Source of the DNA: Desulfobulbaceae bacterium UBA2273
Lineage (GTDB): Bacteria > Desulfobacterota > Desulfobulbia > Desulfobulbales > Desulfurivibrionaceae
Assembly: GCA_002347095.1 (NCBI GenBank)
Contig: DDWZ01000022.1
Span: 62,001-126,000, forward strand
Length of the DNA stretch: 64,000 bases
Direction of reading: 5' to 3'
Shown piece by piece: positions 44,948-52,903 of this stretch; positions within the stretch are counted from its first letter, which is position 1, and each line of letters opens with the position of its first letter. A program made the position numbers and the translations under genes. The notes beneath the pieces are model-generated. The model did no database searches and was not told the DNA's origin. It saw only the letters and a list, made by a program, of their open reading frames with translations.

Positions 44948-46084
44948 ATGATAGGAACCCTGGATCACTCAACTCTGCAGCAACTCTGGTGGCTGATCGC
45001 CTCCGTGGTGGGGTCGCTCTTTCTCTTCCTGACCTTTGTGCAGGGCGGACAGACCCTGATCTTTACCCTGGCCTCCACCGAAGAGGAGAAAACGCTCATC
45101 ATCAACGCCATGGGCCGCAAGTGGGAACTGACCTTCACCACCCTGGTCCTCTTCGGCGGCGCCCTGTTCGCGGCTTTTCCGCTCTTTTACGCCACCAGCT
45201 TCGGCGGGGCCTACTGGGTGTGGATGCTCATTCTCTTCACCTTTATCCTCCAGGCGGTGAGCTACGAATACCGCAAGAAACCCGACAACGTTCTCGGGGC
45301 GCGCACCTATGAGATCTTCATGGCCATCAACGGCAGTGTCGGCCTCCTTTTGATCGGCGCGGCGGTGGGCACCTTTTTCACTGGTTCCCGTTTCAGCCTC
45401 AACCTTTACAACTCCGTGACCTGGGGCACCCCCTATCGCGGACTGGAAGCGGCGCTCAACCCGTTCAACCTGGCCTTCGGCCTGTTCCTGGTGTTCCTGG
45501 CCCGGATCTTGGGCGCCATGTACATCGTCAGCCACGTCGACCATGCCCCCCTGGTTAAACGCGCCCGCAAGGCAACCTGGATCAACCTGCTCTGGGCCCT
45601 GCCTTTTTTGCTCACCATCCTGATCAGCTTTGTCACCATGGACGGGTTTGCGGTGAACCCTGAAACAGGCACGGTGTTCATGGAGAAGGGCAAATATTTG
45701 AACAATCTGCTGGCCATGCCCGTGGTGCTGGTCCTGCTTCTGGCGGGGTTGGGTTCGGTGATCTACGGCGTGGCCGCCACCGGCTTTCTCAACAAGAACA
45801 GCGGCATCTGGTTCGGCGGCATCGGCACCGTTCTGGTTGGGCTGGCGATCTTTTCCCTGGCCGGGTACAACAACACCGCCTTTTATCCGTCGTTAAGCGA
45901 CCTGCAGTCGAGCCTTACCATTTATAACGCCTCCAGCAGCAAATACACCCTCACGACCATGAGCTATGTGGCCCTGGCGGTGCCTTTTGTCCTGGCCTAT
46001 ATTGCCTATGTCTGGAAGCTGATGAATGCGAAACAACTGACCCTGGCCGAGCTGAACGGTGAAGACGCCAAGGAAATGTATTAA
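44948..46084 (+). CDS. cydB: cytochrome bd oxidase subunit II
   Basis: The 378-residue membrane protein follows cydA by 4 bp. It has the CydB fold with about eight or nine helices and motifs GGQTLIFTLASTEEEK, RKWELTFTTLVLFGGALFAAFPLFY and QAVSYEYRKKPDN. It pairs with CydA as the second core subunit. Confidence 0.96.
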   Translation: MIGTLDHSTLQQLWWLIASVVGSLFLFLTFVQGGQTLIFTLASTEEEKTLIINAMGRKWELTFTTLVLFGGALFAAFPLFYATSFGGAYWVWMLILFTFILQAVSYEYRKKPDNVLGARTYEIFMAINGSVGLLLIGAAVGTFFTGSRFSLNLYNSVTWGTPYRGLEAALNPFNLAFGLFLVFLARILGAMYIVSHVDHAPLVKRARKATWINLLWALPFLLTILISFVTMDGFAVNPETGTVFMEKGKYLNNLLAMPVVLVLLLAGLGSVIYGVAATGFLNKNSGIWFGGIGTVLVGLAIFSLAGYNNTAFYPSLSDLQSSLTIYNASSSKYTLTTMSYVALAVPFVLAYIAYVWKLMNAKQLTLAELNGEDAKEMY

Positions 46085-46191
46085 CATAACTATCCGGCAG
46101 CGCACCTCTGCTGAACAGTTACAGGTTGATGCGCCAGCCTGTTTTTCGACTTGGCTGGTTCGCTACTAATGTAAAAAGAAAGGAACACACC

Positions 46192-46284
46192 ATGAATACC
46201 ATTCTGCTTGTCGGCTGGCTGCTGGTGCTGGTTGTCTCGTACCAAGGCGCCATCGTTGTGCTCAAAAAAACCGATCTGCTGTAA
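46192..46284 (+). CDS. 30-residue single-helix peptide after cydAB, candidate oxidase accessory subunit
   Basis: ATG at 46192 behind AAAGGAAC, 30 codons then TAA. The peptide starts MNTILLVGWLLVLVVSYQGA, one membrane helix, and ends in a basic tail. The position right after cydB and the single helix recall CydX of E. coli, but sequence identity is not evident. A ribosome binding site and codon use support real expression. Confidence 0.6.
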   Translation: MNTILLVGWLLVLVVSYQGAIVVLKKTDLL

Positions 46285-46307
46285 GCTGCAGCGATCCAAG
46301 CCAGATG

Positions 46308-46496
46308 GTACCTTGCAACTTTTTAATCGACCTCACATTAATTCCCTCCCCCCTTACGGGGGAGGGTTAGGGAGAGGGGGAAGTTGCCATTACCTCAGCA
46401 GGTTGTAGCTACCCCCACCCCCAACCCCTCCCGCAGGTAAGCGTAGACTCCGAGGGGAGGGGAGTTTTTCAGAAAAATTAAGAGTTACACGGTACT
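46308..46496. mobile_element. 189-bp MITE-like element, copy 1
   Basis: Terminal inverted repeats GTACCTTGCAACTTTTTAAT and GTACCGTGTAACTCTTAAT (complement strand) bound a C/G-rich interior with two hairpins. A close copy lies at 52716-52903. No ORF. Target duplication cannot be resolved. Confidence 0.7.
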
Positions 46497-46503
46497 AGTC
46501 CAA

Positions 46504-46538
46504 ACCGGCGCGGGAAATCTCCCGCGCCGGTTTTTTTT
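46504..46538 (+). terminator. rho-independent terminator
   Basis: ACCGGCGCGGG, AAATCT, CCCGCGCCGGT and eight T. It closes the cyd transcription unit and separates it from the metal-exporter gene. Confidence 0.9.
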
Positions 46539-46572
46539 CAGAAGGCCCCCCACGCTCAGATCCCACCAGCCG

Positions 46573-46611
46573 TATTGTTTGAAAAACAAACATCTTGACT
46601 ATCAAACAATA
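46573..46611. promoter_or_regulatory. MarR-type operator region
   Basis: TATTGTTTG (46573-46581) and CAAACAATA (46603-46611) are perfect inverted arms. A second match, TGTTTG-AAAAA-CAAACA, overlaps the left arm. TTGACT lies between them as a possible -35. The site precedes the exporter gene that is followed by a MarR gene. Confidence 0.55.
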
Positions 46612-46691
46612 CATTTGTATCCTCCCCTCTCTTGCGCTTTACCTTGCCGCCGCCACGGCGCGAAACAACCTTTTTTCACAGAGAGGCCCCA

Positions 46692-47633
46692 ATGCATACC
46701 CAGTCCCTTGACACCTGGCAGCACCCCCATGATTTCGCCGTGATTCAGGAGCACGGCGAAAAACGAACCGGACAGGTGCTGGTCATCACCGCCATCACCA
46801 TGCTCTTCGAGATCGGAGCCGGCATGGCCTTTGGTTCCATGGCCTTGCTCGCCGATGGCTGGCATATGGGCACCCATGTTGCCGCCTTCCTGATCACGAT
46901 CTTCGCCTACCGTTTTGCCAAGAAACACGCAAACAACACGGCCTTTGCCTTTGGCACCGGCAAGGTCGGCGTCTTGGGCGGCTTTGCCAGCGCCATCGCC
47001 CTGATCGTCGTGGCCCTGATCATGCTCATCGAGTCGGGTCAGCGCATCCTGGCCCCGCAGCCGATCCATTTCAACGAGGCCATCGGCGTTGCCGCCTTGG
47101 GGCTGCTGGTCAATATTGCCTGCGCCTTTCTGCTGCAAGACCACCATGACCACGACCATGGTCACGGCGAGGACGACCATCATCATCACCATGACCACAA
47201 CCTCAAGGCGGCGTACCTGCACGTTATGGCCGACGCCCTGACCTCGGTTCTTGCCATTGGCGCCCTGATTTCGGGCAAATACTTCGGCTGGCATTGGCTT
47301 GATCCCCTGATGGGCATCGTCGGCGCGCTGGTTATCTCCCGCTGGGCCTATAGCCTGGTGCGGGAAACCGGCGGGATACTTCTGGACGGCAGCATCAACG
47401 CCGCAACGCTTGGGGCCATAAAAGAAAAAATCGAGGGCGCGTTGGACAACCGGATTGCGGACATGCACATCTGGAAAGTCGGCCCGGCCCATTACGCGGC
47501 CATCCTCTCCATTGTCACCCATTATCCGCAGAAGATTGACTACTACAAGGAACTGCTGCGCGATTTCCCCAATCTTGCCCACCTCACCGTGGAGATTCAC
47601 ACCTGCGAGGGCGAGACATGCGTGCCCCGATGA
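46692..47633 (+). CDS. cation diffusion facilitator (DmeF-like metal exporter)
   Basis: Start at 46692 behind GAGAGG. The 313-residue protein has CDF features: ALLADGWHMGTHVAAF and ALTSVLAIGALISG, with a His-rich loop (DHDHGHGEDDHHHHH, about 150-170). The HD-x3-HD sites on helices II and V appear as D54-H58 and HVMAD. This is the DmeF-like branch that exports Co, Ni or other divalent metals. The next gene overlaps by 4 bp. Confidence 0.9.
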   Translation: MHTQSLDTWQHPHDFAVIQEHGEKRTGQVLVITAITMLFEIGAGMAFGSMALLADGWHMGTHVAAFLITIFAYRFAKKHANNTAFAFGTGKVGVLGGFASAIALIVVALIMLIESGQRILAPQPIHFNEAIGVAALGLLVNIACAFLLQDHHDHDHGHGEDDHHHHHDHNLKAAYLHVMADALTSVLAIGALISGKYFGWHWLDPLMGIVGALVISRWAYSLVRETGGILLDGSINAATLGAIKEKIEGALDNRIADMHIWKVGPAHYAAILSIVTHYPQKIDYYKELLRDFPNLAHLTVEIHTCEGETCVPR

Positions 47634-48058
47634 GCGAGATTGCCAAGCTTTCCCATCAGCTCGTTGAACTGTACGAAAAGCTCTCCTCCTGGGAGCAGGA
47701 CGTGGTGAAAAGCTCCGGCCTTTCCACCCCCCAGATGCACACCATCGAGATCGTCGGCCATGGGGCGCACGGAGGGGGTGCCCTGCGCATGAAGGAGCTG
47801 GCCAAGAAGATGGGCGTGACCACCGGCACCCTCACCGTGATGGTCGATCGGCTGGAGCAGCAGGGGTTATTGCAGAGAACCCCCCACGAGACGGACCGGC
47901 GCTCCTACCTGATCGCGCTGACCGAAAAGGGGCAGGACCTTTTTGCCGAACACCACCAGTTCCACCTGCGCCTCACCGAGGAGATCACCGCTACCCTGTC
48001 CGCAGAGGAACAGGCGCAATTGGGCGCCATTCTCGAAAAGATCATCGGCCAGATGTGA
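47630..48058 (+). CDS. MarR-family regulator
   Basis: The ATG at 47630 overlaps the exporter TGA (ATGA). The roughly 142-residue product has the MarR winged helix (LRMKELAKKMGVTTGTLTVMVDRLEQQGLL, TPHETDRRSYLIALTEKG). It likely controls the exporter through the inverted TTGTTTG sites upstream. Confidence 0.9.
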   Translation: MSEIAKLSHQLVELYEKLSSWEQDVVKSSGLSTPQMHTIEIVGHGAHGGGALRMKELAKKMGVTTGTLTVMVDRLEQQGLLQRTPHETDRRSYLIALTEKGQDLFAEHHQFHLRLTEEITATLSAEEQAQLGAILEKIIGQM

Positions 48059-48121
48059 GAATCGTATTGGCCCGGCATTAAATACGTCATGCTCGAATGT
48101 TTTCGTCGGGCATCCATCCCT

Positions 48122-48150
48122 CTGGATTCCCGCCTGCGCGGGAATGACGG
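48122..48150 (+). repeat. REP element (ATTCCCGC hairpin)
   Basis: CTGGATTCCCGCCTGCGCGG followed by GAATGACGG matches a widely dispersed proteobacterial repeat. ATTCCCGC pairs with GCGGGAAT around CTGC. Confidence 0.7.
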
Positions 48151-48224
48151 TTTATGTAGTTAACCACCGAAGCAATAATCTCGCAGACCCCGGCATCTGC
48201 TGCTGTTGTCTCCCGCAATTCCGT

Positions 48225-48253
48225 TTGGCTATTGCCTGAATTAATGCTATATT
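48225..48253 (+). promoter_or_regulatory. promoter of toxin-antitoxin pair
   Basis: TTGGCT (48225-48230), 17-bp spacer, TATATT (48248-48253). It is 43 bp before the antitoxin start. Confidence 0.55.
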
Positions 48254-48295
48254 AGACATCAAATAGCGCATCAATTTATCAACGGAGGCACAGCA

Positions 48296-48541
48296 ATGGA
48301 CACCATTTTTTCCAATATCACCGTCAGCGTGACCGAATTAAAGCGGAACTTCGCCGCTATTCTCAAGCAGGCTGATGATTCTCCCGTGGCCATTCTGAAC
48401 CACAACCGTCCAGAAGCATACCTGCTGCCGGCCGCTTATTACGAGCGGCTTATGACCTGCCTGGAAGACCTGGAAGACGCCAGGCTGGTGAAGGAGCGAG
48501 GCAAAGGCCCCTTTGTCGAGGTGGGACTGGATGAGCTATAG
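48296..48541 (+). CDS. Phd/YefM-type antitoxin
   Basis: The 81-residue product has the Phd/YefM opening (ITVSVTELKRNFAAILKQADDSPVAILNHNRPEAYLLP) and a C-terminal helix that would cover the toxin. It binds operator DNA and neutralises the toxin. Its stop overlaps the toxin start by 11 bp. Confidence 0.85.
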   Translation: MDTIFSNITVSVTELKRNFAAILKQADDSPVAILNHNRPEAYLLPAAYYERLMTCLEDLEDARLVKERGKGPFVEVGLDEL

Positions 48542-48815
48542 GCTGCGCTTTCACGAATTGGCCCTGGCTGAATGGCGGAGGCTGGATGCCGGCCTCCGCG
48601 AACAGTTCAAAAAGAAGCTGGCCGAACGCCTGGAACACCCGAGGATTCCGTCCGCCGCCCTTTCCGGGATGCCGGACTGCTACAAGATCAAGTTGCGAAG
48701 CGCCGGATATCGATTGATCTACCGGGTGGACGACACAGTGGTTTTCGTCACTGTCATCGCCGTAGGCAGGCGCGACAAACAGAAGGTGTATGAGGTGGCT
48801 CAATCACGCCCGTGA
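48531..48815 (+). CDS. RelE/ParE-superfamily toxin
   Basis: The 94-residue product starts MSYRLRFHELALAEWRRLD and ends with the beta-sheet core YKIKLRSAGYRLIYRVDDTVVFVTVIAVGRRDK, typical of RelE/ParE toxins. RelE-like members cleave mRNA on ribosomes; ParE-like poison gyrase. The basic-residue pattern cannot decide between them. It follows its antitoxin directly. Confidence 0.85.
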   Translation: MSYRLRFHELALAEWRRLDAGLREQFKKKLAERLEHPRIPSAALSGMPDCYKIKLRSAGYRLIYRVDDTVVFVTVIAVGRRDKQKVYEVAQSRP

Positions 48816-49052
48816 AGCGTTCGTTTTTGAATAACATTTGGTTGCAATAGAAAAATAGATAACACCGTCCCACCATGGGTTCTGTTGCGGGAGGTGCTTG
48901 ATCTGGTGTGAAAAATGGTGCGGGGGGGGTTCTATACTTTCTTGACAAGAAATAGATATTGTGTCTTCGTATATTGCTGAAACATCATCAACTGGTATGA
49001 AACTGGCAAATGCAGGATGCAGACCGGATTTGCCAAATGCAGGAGAGGCTTT

Positions 49053-50105
49053 ATGCTGCAAACAATGCAAGTGAAACATTTTACGGTGTTTGATGACGAA
49101 CGATTTCAATTCGCTCCCGGGATCAACGTCATCATTGGTGAAAACGGTACCGGAAAAAGTCAGCTCATGAAACTTGGATACGCCCTTTCCGTTGTTAGCC
49201 ACGCCCAAAAACAGGCTCAACGCAAAGGCAAAGAAGAATGGCAAAGGGCAATCGCAGACAAGCTCATAGTAGTTTGCCAACCTGAATCACTTGGACGCCT
49301 TGTTTCTCGTAAGCAAGGGCGGAATCGTTGTGAGATAGGCGTCAAATTTACTAAAGACAATGCCGATTTTAAGTTCTCTTTCGCAACTAATAGCAAGACA
49401 GAAGTGCGACTTAGCTCTACCCCATCTGAACATATTGAAGCCCCCCCAGTTTTTTTCCCTACTCGGGAAATGCTCTCTATTTTTCCAGGTTTTGCAGCAA
49501 TATATCGTAACCGAGAGCTTGAGTTTGATGAAACTTATTACGATCTTGCGCTGGCTTTGGAGGCCCGCCCCTTGAAGGGCAAAAGAACAGGTCACGCTTC
49601 ATCGCTTATAGATGAACTGGAAAAACTGATGAAGGGGCGGGTAGGACTTGAAAATGGCCACTTTTATCTCTACCCCTTTGAGGAAGGCAAGGGACGAATT
49701 GAAATGCCGCTAGTCGCGGAGGGCATCCGGAAGATTGCCATGATGACCTATCTGCTGATCAATGGCGGTTTGAAAGATCGCGGAACCCTGTTTTGGGATG
49801 AACCAGAAACCAATCTCAACCCTCGATTGATGCAGAGTCTTGCCGGGGCGTTGGTTGCCATGGCCCATAATGGGGTCCAAATTGTTCTGGCAACCCATAG
49901 CCTCTTTTTGTTGCGTGAGTTAGATATTGCCTTGACGGAAAAAAAATATCAGAAAGTGCATCGGCAATATATTGCGCTTGCCCTTGAAAATGATGATGTT
50001 CGCGTTAGCCAATCCGATTCGTTGGACGATGTAAACCCGATAGCCGTGCTTGATGCCGATCTGGAGCAATCGGATCGCTATCTTGATCTGTCGGGAGATA
50101 ACTGA
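49053..50105 (+). CDS. AAA/ABC-type ATPase of candidate defence module
   Basis: Start at 49053 behind AGGAGAGG. The 350-residue product has a Walker A GENGTGKS at 29-36, FPTREML near 136, an ABC-signature-like EGIRKIAM near 223-230, Walker B LFWDEPETNLNP near 246-257 and an ATHS H-loop at 280-283. This is the AAA_15/AAA_21 class found in OLD, Septu and retron-type defence ATPases. The gene is AT-richer than neighbours, next to a toxin-antitoxin pair. It ends on the next gene's ATG (TGATG overlap). Confidence 0.82.
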   Translation: MLQTMQVKHFTVFDDERFQFAPGINVIIGENGTGKSQLMKLGYALSVVSHAQKQAQRKGKEEWQRAIADKLIVVCQPESLGRLVSRKQGRNRCEIGVKFTKDNADFKFSFATNSKTEVRLSSTPSEHIEAPPVFFPTREMLSIFPGFAAIYRNRELEFDETYYDLALALEARPLKGKRTGHASSLIDELEKLMKGRVGLENGHFYLYPFEEGKGRIEMPLVAEGIRKIAMMTYLLINGGLKDRGTLFWDEPETNLNPRLMQSLAGALVAMAHNGVQIVLATHSLFLLRELDIALTEKKYQKVHRQYIALALENDDVRVSQSDSLDDVNPIAVLDADLEQSDRYLDLSGDN

Positions 50106-50614
50106 TGACCGCTATTACTGAAGGCAAGTTCACTTTCTCCTTCCCTCCAGGATGGCATGTCAGGAAATATGACGACACCACATTTTATCGGAAACATTTT
50201 CAATCATTTGCCGGTGGCTCCGAGGCGGTCGATTTTCTCGCATTCAATGCAAGCGAGAAGGAGTGTTGGCTGATCGAATCGAAAGATTACCGGCACCATC
50301 CAAGAATAAAAGCGAAGGATCTTTTTGAAGAAATTGCCATGAAAGTGCGAGCAACGCTTGCCGGACTATGTAGTATGCGGGCCAACGCTGGCGATGACGA
50401 GCGAAAATTTGCAACAGAGGCGCTAAAAAAAGTCAAGTATCGGGTCGTTTTCCATCTTGAGCAGCCAACACACCCTTCGCGCTTGCGGCCCCAGATTTAT
50501 GACCCAAAGTCGTTACGCGACAAATTACGACAAATAATGCGGCCAGTTGACCCTCATGCGTTAGCCGGAAACAATAAAATCTTGAATGGCAAGGCGGCAT
50601 GGACGATCACTTGA
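50105..50614 (+). CDS. PD-(D/E)XK-type nuclease-like partner of the ATPase
   Basis: The 169-residue product shows a D-x14-E-x-K core (AVDFLAFN with Asp43, LIESKDYR with Glu58 and Lys60), the signature of PD-(D/E)XK nucleases. The rest is not recognised. It shares one base with the ATPase stop, so the two are made together. It could be the effector of an abortive or restrictive system. AT-richer than the flanks. Confidence 0.65.
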   Translation: MTAITEGKFTFSFPPGWHVRKYDDTTFYRKHFQSFAGGSEAVDFLAFNASEKECWLIESKDYRHHPRIKAKDLFEEIAMKVRATLAGLCSMRANAGDDERKFATEALKKVKYRVVFHLEQPTHPSRLRPQIYDPKSLRDKLRQIMRPVDPHALAGNNKILNGKAAWTIT

Positions 50615-50696
50615 AAGGGCGAAAACTGGAACAGACCACGTTTATCGATATCGGGACAGACCACGTTTTATGAAAACCATGGACGCGTACAGCATC

Positions 50697-50855
50697 AAAT
50701 AAAAATCGCCGAAGAACCCCGAATCGTGCCGCCAGGGCCTTGGTCTGCCGGGCATTGATCTCGCGTTTGCCGACCAGTATCTCGCTCACCACGGATTGTC
50801 CGCCGATCTCTGCGAAAAGATCGGACTGCTTGAGTCCGCGGAGTCTCGGGGTCAC
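50697..50855 (-). pseudogene. HigA-like antitoxin fragment
   Basis: The frame reads LKQSDLFAEIGGQSVVSEIL, VGKREINARQTKALAARFGV, matching the helix-turn-helix of HigA antitoxins. The N-terminal part is missing and the fused tail is not family-like. It lies among short repeats, so it is a remnant. Direct repeats of ACAGACCACGTTT flank its other end (about 50631-50669). Confidence 0.6.
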
Positions 50856-50888
50856 AGGAGTCTCGGGGTCACAGGAGTCTCGGGGTCA
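50840..50888 (+). repeat. 17-bp tandem repeat, about three copies
   Basis: GGAGTCTCGGGGTCACA at 50840-50856 and 50857-50873, then a third copy truncated to GGAGTCTCGGGGTCA ending at 50888. It abuts the HigA-like remnant. Confidence 0.85.
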
Positions 50889-50928
50889 GATCTTGAAAAA
50901 TAAGTTTTTTTGCACCATTCTGTCTCCC

Positions 50929-51546
50929 TCAACCCGCCTCCTCCCGACCATCGCGTCCAATCAGAAAAATGCCGTAAGTGGCCCGCAGGTTGGGGAGAAA
51001 GGTGACGATATTACCCGTTTCCTGCTGCCGGTGGGTGTTGATCGCCACCTCCTTGAGGATGGCGATCTCCTTTTCCCGTGCAAAGTTGCGGAAATCCCTC
51101 AGGGTGATCACCCGGATATTGGGGGTGTTGTACCATTCGTAGGGCAGCTCCTTGCTTTTCGGGGCATAGCCCGCGAAGAGGAGCTGTAGGCGGATGCGCC
51201 AGTAACTGAAATTGGGGAAGCTGACAATGACCTTTTTGCCGATGGCAAGCAGGGTATCGATGAGGACAACCGGTTCGTAAACCTGTTGCAGGGTCTGGCT
51301 GATGACGATGTAGTCGAAGCTGTCCGGCGGATAATCGGCGACCTCCAGGTTGAAATCCCCCTGGAGCACGGAAATCCCCTTGGCGATGCAGACCGCCACC
51401 TCGGCCTCATCCTTCTCGATGCCCGTGGCCTTGACCCTTTTCTGCTCCTTGAGGTACTGGAGCAGCTCCCCCTCCCCGCAACCGAGGTCGAGCACCCGCG
51501 AACCGGGCTCGATCCAGGAGGCGATGATCTGTAGATCAAAACGCAT
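50929..51546 (-). CDS. metW: MetW-family methyltransferase-like protein
   Basis: Start ATG at 51546 behind GAGGGGG. The 205-residue product has the SAM-binding GSRVLDLGCGEGELL, then the MetW tract YEWYNTPNIRVITLRDF. MetW is encoded after metX in many bacteria and assists homoserine acetylation. The ORF could extend to a GTG overlapping the metX stop. Confidence 0.9.
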   Translation of the reverse strand: MRFDLQIIASWIEPGSRVLDLGCGEGELLQYLKEQKRVKATGIEKDEAEVAVCIAKGISVLQGDFNLEVADYPPDSFDYIVISQTLQQVYEPVVLIDTLLAIGKKVIVSFPNFSYWRIRLQLLFAGYAPKSKELPYEWYNTPNIRVITLRDFRNFAREKEIAILKEVAINTHRQQETGNIVTFLPNLRATYGIFLIGRDGREEAG

Positions 51547-51557
51547 GGCTTTCCCCC

Positions 51558-52709
51558 TCACACGTCCGAAGACTCTTCCCGGAAAATCCGGGAGAGAAAC
51601 GCCGCCACCAGGGCATGCAGCCTTTCGTTGGGCAGCAGAAAGGCATCATGGCCCCAGTCCGATTGAATCTCGCAAAAACTCACATCCAACCCGTTGCGCT
51701 TGAGGACCTGCACCAAGGCACGGGACTGCTCGGTGGGGTAGAGCCAGTCCGAGGTGAAGGCCACCACCAGAAAACTGGTGCGGGAGCCCTTGAACGCCCC
51801 GCCTGGGCCGCCTGCCGCGTAATCATCGAGATCGAAATAATCCGCGGCCTTGGTCAGGTAGAGGAAGGAATTGGCGTCAAAGCGCTCGACAAACTTGTTG
51901 CCCTGGTAGCGCAGGTAGCTCTCCACCTCGAAGCCCGCGTCAAAATGAAAGGAAAGGGCATCCCTGCTTTTGAGCTGCCTGCCGAACTTCTGCCGCATGG
52001 ATTCGCTGGAAAGATAGGTGATATGCCCGATCATCCGGGCCACGGCCAACCCGAGATCGGGCTTGGCCTGGCCGTAATAATCGCCCCCTTGCCAATGGGG
52101 ATCGGCCATGATCGCCTGCCGGGCCACCTCGTTGAAGGCTATTGATTGGGCCGAATGCCGGGGCGTGGTGGCCAGGGGGATCGCCGCCCGGACCATCTCC
52201 GGATAGCGGGCGCACCAGGCCAGGACCTGCATGCCGCCCACCGAGCCGCCCACCACCGCGAGCAAGCGGGAGATGCCGAGATGATCGATCAGCGCCTTTT
52301 GCGCCGTCACCATGTCGCCGATGGTGACCAGGGGAAAGGACACCCCATAGGGCTTGCCCGTGGCAGGATTGAGCGAGGAAGGGCCGGTGGAGCCCATGCA
52401 GCCGCCCAGCACATTGGCGCAGATGACGAAATAGCGCTCGGTATCGATGGCCTTGCCAGGACCGACCATGATCTCCCACCAGCCGGGTCGGGCATCCTCT
52501 GTGGTGTAGCACCCCGCCACATGGGAATCCCCGGTGAGGGCATGGACCACAAGAATGGCATTGCTCTTGTCCGGCGTCAGGGTGCCGAGGGTTTCGTAGG
52601 CAAGGGTCACCGGGCCCAACCGCTCGCCGCTTTCAAGCACCAGCTCGTGGGGCGGCTCGCCAAAAGTGAAAAACTGCTTTTCTACCAGGTTGAGGCAGGC
52701 GGGGTTCAT
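51558..52709 (-). CDS. metX: homoserine O-acetyltransferase
   Basis: The 383-residue alpha/beta hydrolase has GGCMGSTGPSS, the nucleophile elbow GGSVGGMQ (catalytic Ser) and a C-terminal GHDAFL with the catalytic His. It makes O-acetylhomoserine for methionine synthesis. metW follows and metY precedes it, together the direct-sulfhydrylation methionine route. Confidence 0.95.
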   Translation of the reverse strand: MNPACLNLVEKQFFTFGEPPHELVLESGERLGPVTLAYETLGTLTPDKSNAILVVHALTGDSHVAGCYTTEDARPGWWEIMVGPGKAIDTERYFVICANVLGGCMGSTGPSSLNPATGKPYGVSFPLVTIGDMVTAQKALIDHLGISRLLAVVGGSVGGMQVLAWCARYPEMVRAAIPLATTPRHSAQSIAFNEVARQAIMADPHWQGGDYYGQAKPDLGLAVARMIGHITYLSSESMRQKFGRQLKSRDALSFHFDAGFEVESYLRYQGNKFVERFDANSFLYLTKAADYFDLDDYAAGGPGGAFKGSRTSFLVVAFTSDWLYPTEQSRALVQVLKRNGLDVSFCEIQSDWGHDAFLLPNERLHALVAAFLSRIFREESSDV

Positions 52710-52715
52710 GACCGA

Positions 52716-52903
52716 GCACCTTGTAACTTTTTAATCGACATCAAATTAATTCCCTCCCCCCCTGCGGGGGAGGGTTAGGGAGAGGGGGAAGTTACCATTA
52801 TATCATCAGGTTGCAGCTACCCCCACCCCCAACCCCTCCCGCAGGTAAGCGGAGACTCCGAGGGGAGGGGCGTTTTTTCAAAATATTAAGAGTTCCAAAG
52901 TAC
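52716..52903. mobile_element. 188-bp MITE-like element, copy 2
   Basis: Same ends and interior as the element at 46308-46496. It lies exactly between metY and metX. The stop codon of metY (52903-52905) sits at its boundary and metX starts 7 bp beyond the other end, so the metY-metX mRNA would carry it as a spacer. Confidence 0.7.

Noticed and set aside
47943..48239. Open frame reading LWIPACAGMT.
   Set aside because: That peptide is the translation of a common REP palindrome (TTCCCGCCTGCGCGGGAA type), not a protein motif.
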